This document shows, one piece after another, positions 5,178-8,005 of a stretch of DNA of 8,005 bases. Both the position numbers and the translations under genes were made by a program. Below the pieces are notes generated by a model. It saw only the letters and a list, made by a program, of their open reading frames with translations. It did no database searches and was not told the origin of the DNA. Where the stretch lies: assembly GCA_003165495.1 (NCBI GenBank), contig PMMB01000066.1, forward strand, positions 1-8,005, read 5' to 3'. This stretch comes from Gammaproteobacteria bacterium (lineage in GTDB: Bacteria; Pseudomonadota; Gammaproteobacteria; Steroidobacterales; Steroidobacteraceae). How positions within the stretch are numbered: the stretch's first letter is position 1; every line of letters begins with the position of its first letter.

Positions 5178-7388
5178 GTGCAAACCGCCACCCCCCTATT
5201 TTCCAGTGTCAAAGTGAACCTCGCCGGCCTCGAGCCGGCGACGTTCTTGCCGACCAGCCGTGCCGAAATGGACGTTCTCGGCTGGGTATCCTGCGACATC
5301 ATCATCGTCACCGGCGATGCCTACGTGGATCATCCGAGCTTCGGCATGGCCATCATCGGTCGGGTGTTGGAGGCGCAGGGGTTCAAGGTGGGCATCATTG
5401 CCCAGCCGGATTGGCACAGCACGCGAGATTTCGAGGCGCTGGGTGCGCCGCGCCTGTTTTTTGGCGTGACCGGCGGCAATATGGATTCGATGGTGAATCG
5501 CTACACCTCCGATCGCCGGGTGCGCAGCGATGACGCCTATACGCCCGGCGGGCAGGGTGGCAAGCGCCCGGATCGCTGCGTCATCGTTTATTCGCAGCGA
5601 ATTCGCGAATCCTACAAAACCGTCCCCATCGTCGTCGGCGGCATCGAGGCCAGTTTGCGGCGTATTGCGCATTTCGACTATTGGTCGGAGCATGTGCGCC
5701 GCTCGGTATTGGTGGACTCGAAAGCGGATCTTCTGGTGTATGGCAACGCGGAGCGCCAAATCGGCGCGATTGCGCAGCGCCTGGATGCGGGTGAAACCAT
5801 AGGCGATATCACGGATTTGCGCGGCACGGCGTATCTGCGCCGCGGCATGCCGGCGGGTTGGGTGGAAATCGACTCGAGCGAGTTGGATGCCCCGGGCCCT
5901 TTGAATCCGCCCATCGACCCGTACGCAAGCGAAGAGGAGCGCCGGGCGACGCTGGCGCCGACCGCGGTGCCGGCGAACGCTTCCGCTGCTGCGCCCGCGC
6001 CTGCGCCCGCGGAAAAAGTCGTCAAGTTTTACCGCAAGGTACCGAATGCGCAGCGCGAACGCAGCGTCATCCGCCTGCCGTCCTTCGAACAAGTCAGTGC
6101 GGACGCCGTCCTGTACGCGCACGCATCGCGCATTTTGCACTTGGAATCGAATCCCGGAAATGCGCGCGCCCTCGTGCAGCGCCACGGCACTTTGGAGCTG
6201 TGGTTGAATCCTCCGCCGATTCCCCTCGGCACGTCCGAGATGGATGCGATTTACGAATTGCCGTACGCGCGCCGTCCGCACCCCGCGTATGGCACGGCGA
6301 AGATTCCCGCCTACCACATGATTCGATTTTCGGTGGCGATTCAACGCGGCTGCTTCGGTGGATGTACCTTCTGCTCGATTACCGAGCACGAGGGCCGGAT
6401 CATCCAGAGTCGCTCCGAAGATTCGGTCATCCGGGAAATCGAAACCATTCGCGACAAGGTGACCGGCTTCACGGGCGTGATTTCCGATCTCGGAGGCCCG
6501 ACCGCCAATATGTACCGCCTCCACTGCAAGAGCGCCGCCATTGAGTCCGCGTGCCGCCGGCCGTCCTGTGTGTTTCCCGGCGTGTGCCCCAATCTCAATA
6601 CCGATCACGCGCCGCTCATCAATCTGTACCGCCGGGCGCGGGCCGTGAGGGGCATCAAGAAAGTGTTGATCGCCTCCGGCGTGCGCTACGACCTCGCAAT
6701 CGAATCGCCCGAGTACGTCCGGGAACTCGCGACCCATCATACCGGCGGGTATCTCAAAATCGCCCCCGAAGCCATCGGCGACGGCCCGCTGTCGAAGATG
6801 ATGAAGCCCGGCGTCGGCGCGTACTACCGCTTCAAGGAGTTGTTCGACAAGTATTCGAAGGAAGCGGGCAAGGAGCAGTACTTGATTCCCTATTTCATCG
6901 CGGCACACCCAGGCACCCGCGATCAGGACATGCTCGAGCTGGCGTTATGGCTGAAGAAGAACGGTTTTCGCGCCGATCAGGTGCAGGCGTTCTTGCCCTC
7001 GCCGATGGCCACGGCCACCGCGATGTATCACTCGGGCAAGAATCCGCTCAAGCGTATTACTCGCGCGAGCGAGGAGGTCGTCGTACCGAAGGGAATTAAA
7101 GTGCGCCGCCTGCACAAGGCCTTCCTGCGATATCACGATCCGGAGAATTGGCCGGTGTTGCGCGACGCGCTGAAGCGCATGGGCCGCGCGGACTTGATCG
7201 GCAACGGCAAGCAGCATCTGATCCCGGCGTACCAGCCCGTGGGATCGGGCGCGCGGATCGGGGCGAAGCGGCCGGCGCCGACGCTGCCGTTTCGAACCCA
7301 GCACACGGGTCTGCCTAAATCGGGCCGCGGTCACAACGGCGCGGTTAGGCAAGGCGTCGGCCAGGGTAAGCGGCGCGGGCGGCCTTAA
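5178..7388 (+). CDS. ygiQ: YgiQ-family radical SAM protein (UPF0313)
   Basis: At 736 residues it is about the length of E. coli YgiQ (roughly 740). Residues ~24-80 match the YgiQ N-terminal domain: FLPTSRAEMDVLGW, then SCDIIIVTGDAYVDHPSFGM. The radical SAM cluster motif is C392-x3-C396-x2-C399 in RGCFGGCTFCS, which should bind a 4Fe-4S cluster and S-adenosylmethionine. A second group of cysteines, C450, C459, C464 and C470, resembles one I recall in YgiQ of E. coli. The reaction of this family is not established. An Ala/Pro-rich stretch at ~260-279 looks like a flexible linker, and the C-terminus is a basic tail ending KRRGRP. The start is uncertain: GTG at 5178 is the only start codon after an in-frame TAG at 5148, and it keeps all conserved N-terminal sequence, but has no clear ribosome binding site. 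A GTG at 5214 is an alternative. It probably shares a transcript with the HtrA gene. Confidence 0.93.
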   Translation: MQTATPLFSSVKVNLAGLEPATFLPTSRAEMDVLGWVSCDIIIVTGDAYVDHPSFGMAIIGRVLEAQGFKVGIIAQPDWHSTRDFEALGAPRLFFGVTGGNMDSMVNRYTSDRRVRSDDAYTPGGQGGKRPDRCVIVYSQRIRESYKTVPIVVGGIEASLRRIAHFDYWSEHVRRSVLVDSKADLLVYGNAERQIGAIAQRLDAGETIGDITDLRGTAYLRRGMPAGWVEIDSSELDAPGPLNPPIDPYASEEERRATLAPTAVPANASAAAPAPAPAEKVVKFYRKVPNAQRERSVIRLPSFEQVSADAVLYAHASRILHLESNPGNARALVQRHGTLELWLNPPPIPLGTSEMDAIYELPYARRPHPAYGTAKIPAYHMIRFSVAIQRGCFGGCTFCSITEHEGRIIQSRSEDSVIREIETIRDKVTGFTGVISDLGGPTANMYRLHCKSAAIESACRRPSCVFPGVCPNLNTDHAPLINLYRRARAVRGIKKVLIASGVRYDLAIESPEYVRELATHHTGGYLKIAPEAIGDGPLSKMMKPGVGAYYRFKELFDKYSKEAGKEQYLIPYFIAAHPGTRDQDMLELALWLKKNGFRADQVQAFLPSPMATATAMYHSGKNPLKRITRASEEVVVPKGIKVRRLHKAFLRYHDPENWPVLRDALKRMGRADLIGNGKQHLIPAYQPVGSGARIGAKRPAPTLPFRTQHTGLPKSGRGHNGAVRQGVGQGKRRGRP
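5222..5240. repeat. Perfect 7-bp inverted repeat near the start of ygiQ
   Basis: CGCCGGC and GCCGGCG flank a 5-base loop. The hairpin would be GC-only and stable in RNA. It begins 6 bases after the alternative GTG start at 5214 and could affect translation initiation, or it may be chance in GC-rich coding sequence. Confidence 0.35.
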
Positions 7389-7405
7389 AGCGAACGGAAT
7401 CGCTT
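7388..7405 (+). terminator. Short hairpin at the ygiQ stop codon, weak terminator candidate
   Basis: AAGCGA (7388-7393) pairs with TCGCTT (7400-7405) around a six-base loop, starting in the last base of the TAA stop. No T-run follows, so as an intrinsic terminator it is poor. It may instead protect the 3' end or have no role. Confidence 0.25.
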
Positions 7406-7526
7406 GCTAGCCTCCCTGCGGTGCGATTAAAGTTCCGGGCTGTCTAGCGGTTTCACACCGCAATTCATCAACTTATATGGTTTGGGAGCGATGAGAACGC
7501 CCAGGTTGAAAGGGCGCGCGTTAAGC
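7406..7526 (+). promoter_or_regulatory. Leader region before the aspartokinase gene
   Basis: About 120 bp with no gene of its own. It holds a small hairpin, GCGGT-TTCAC-ACCGC at 7447-7461, and an AT-richer stretch around 7465-7480 containing TATATG (7474-7479), a possible -10. No convincing -35 is present. I looked for a thr-type attenuator with a leader peptide rich in Thr or Ile codons and saw none. Confidence 0.3.
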
Positions 7527-8005
7527 ATGGACAAGTGGATCGTACATAAATTTGGGGGATCGAGCGTCGCCGACGCCGGCTGCTTCCGCCGGGTCGCCGA
7601 TATCGTCGAGGCGTCGCCCAATCCGCGCGAAGCGGTGGTGCTATCCGCCTGCCGCGGCGTGACGGACGCGTTGCTCGGCTTGGTCACGCTGGCGGAAAAG
7701 CCCGACGGTGATTTCCTTCCGGCCATCGAGGCGCTCAAGACGCGCCATGTCGAACTGGCCCGCGTCCTCGTCTCCAAGGAGGCATGCGCAAGCTACTGCG
7801 AGCAGTTGGAGCGCGACTGCCGCGACATCGCCGGCATGCTGCAAACCGTGCGCCTCATCCGCTCGTCGACGTACTCGATGCGTGATGTGATTTCGGGTTA
7901 CGGAGAAATTTGGTCGACGCGGTTATTTGCGCCGCACCTCCGAGAGCGGGCTCGCATCAAGGGCGACGTGCTCTGGATCGATGCCCGCGAAGTCATCATC
8001 GTCGA
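7527..8005 (+). CDS. Aspartokinase N-terminal part, probably bifunctional aspartokinase/homoserine dehydrogenase; 3' end outside window
   Basis: The frame is open from ATG 7527 to the window end (159 codons seen). Aspartokinase phosphorylates aspartate with ATP, the first step to lysine, threonine and methionine, in the cytoplasm. The start MDKWIVHKFGGSSVAD contains the ATP/aspartate-binding KFGGSSVA motif. It is followed by a strand AVVLSACRGVTDALLGL and the later motif GYGEIWSTRL leading to DAREV. These match the order in E. coli MetL (HKFGGSSLAD, GHGEVWSARL, DAREF) better than monofunctional LysC enzymes, so a fused homoserine dehydrogenase domain is expected beyond the edge. I leave the symbol blank because thrA and metL cannot be separated here. 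An in-frame ATG at 7491 would add 12 basic residues; its GGAG lies only two bases away, too close. The chosen ATG has AAGGG about 12 bases upstream, which is not ideal either. Confidence 0.88.
   Translation, partial: MDKWIVHKFGGSSVADAGCFRRVADIVEASPNPREAVVLSACRGVTDALLGLVTLAEKPDGDFLPAIEALKTRHVELARVLVSKEACASYCEQLERDCRDIAGMLQTVRLIRSSTYSMRDVISGYGEIWSTRLFAPHLRERARIKGDVLWIDAREVIIV

Noticed and set aside
5196..6908. A 570-codon open frame on the minus strand opposite ygiQ
   Set aside because: It is antisense to a well-recognised conserved protein, shows no recognisable domain, and is rich in Arg, His and Ala as expected of a shadow frame in GC-rich DNA.
7389..7526. Threonine/isoleucine-type attenuator upstream of the aspartokinase
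   Set aside because: No leader peptide with repeated Thr or Ile codons and no strong terminator hairpin with a T-run could be found.

Overview
The window is GC-rich, densely coded DNA, most likely from a proteobacterium and probably a gammaproteobacterium. The reasons are the YgiQ-type radical SAM protein, the DegQ/MucD-type HtrA protease, and an aspartokinase whose N-terminus resembles the MetL/ThrA bifunctional enzymes. The genus cannot be named from this sequence. No rRNA, tRNA, insertion sequence, phage gene or CRISPR array is visible.

Layout: (1) Positions 1-495, plus strand, hold the 3' end of an acyl-CoA carboxylase biotin-carrying subunit, cut by the window edge. (2) Positions 492-3518, minus strand, hold a two-gene signalling unit. 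The first gene encodes a soluble protein with a degenerate receiver-like domain fused to a eukaryotic-type Ser/Thr kinase. The second encodes a PAS protein with a degenerate Hpt-like helical region and a CheA-type ATPase domain. The second gene ends in an 18-bp tandem repeat, and its stop codon overlaps the stop codon of the carboxylase gene. (3) Positions 3519-3682 are a 164-bp divergent control region with a perfect GGTTCC-N13-GGAACC inverted repeat and one promoter-like candidate in each direction. (4) Positions 3683-7388, plus strand, hold an exported HtrA-family serine protease with two PDZ domains, followed after 22 bp by a YgiQ-family radical SAM protein. (5) From 7527 to the window end is the start of an aspartokinase, probably the bifunctional aspartokinase/homoserine dehydrogenase.

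The most unusual part is the signalling pair. It joins Ser/Thr kinase machinery with parts of the two-component system, but several phosphotransfer residues appear to be replaced. These are Gln for the receiver Asp, Asp for the Hpt His, Gln for the CheA N-box His, and no glycines in the kinase nucleotide loop. The conserved catalytic motifs of the Ser/Thr kinase and the ATP-binding motifs of the CheA-like domain remain. This suggests a module in which a Ser/Thr kinase works with a pseudo-histidine-kinase scaffold. The pair is divergent from an envelope protease gene with which it shares a short control region, so a link to envelope stress is possible but unproven. All residue assignments rest on alignment by eye.
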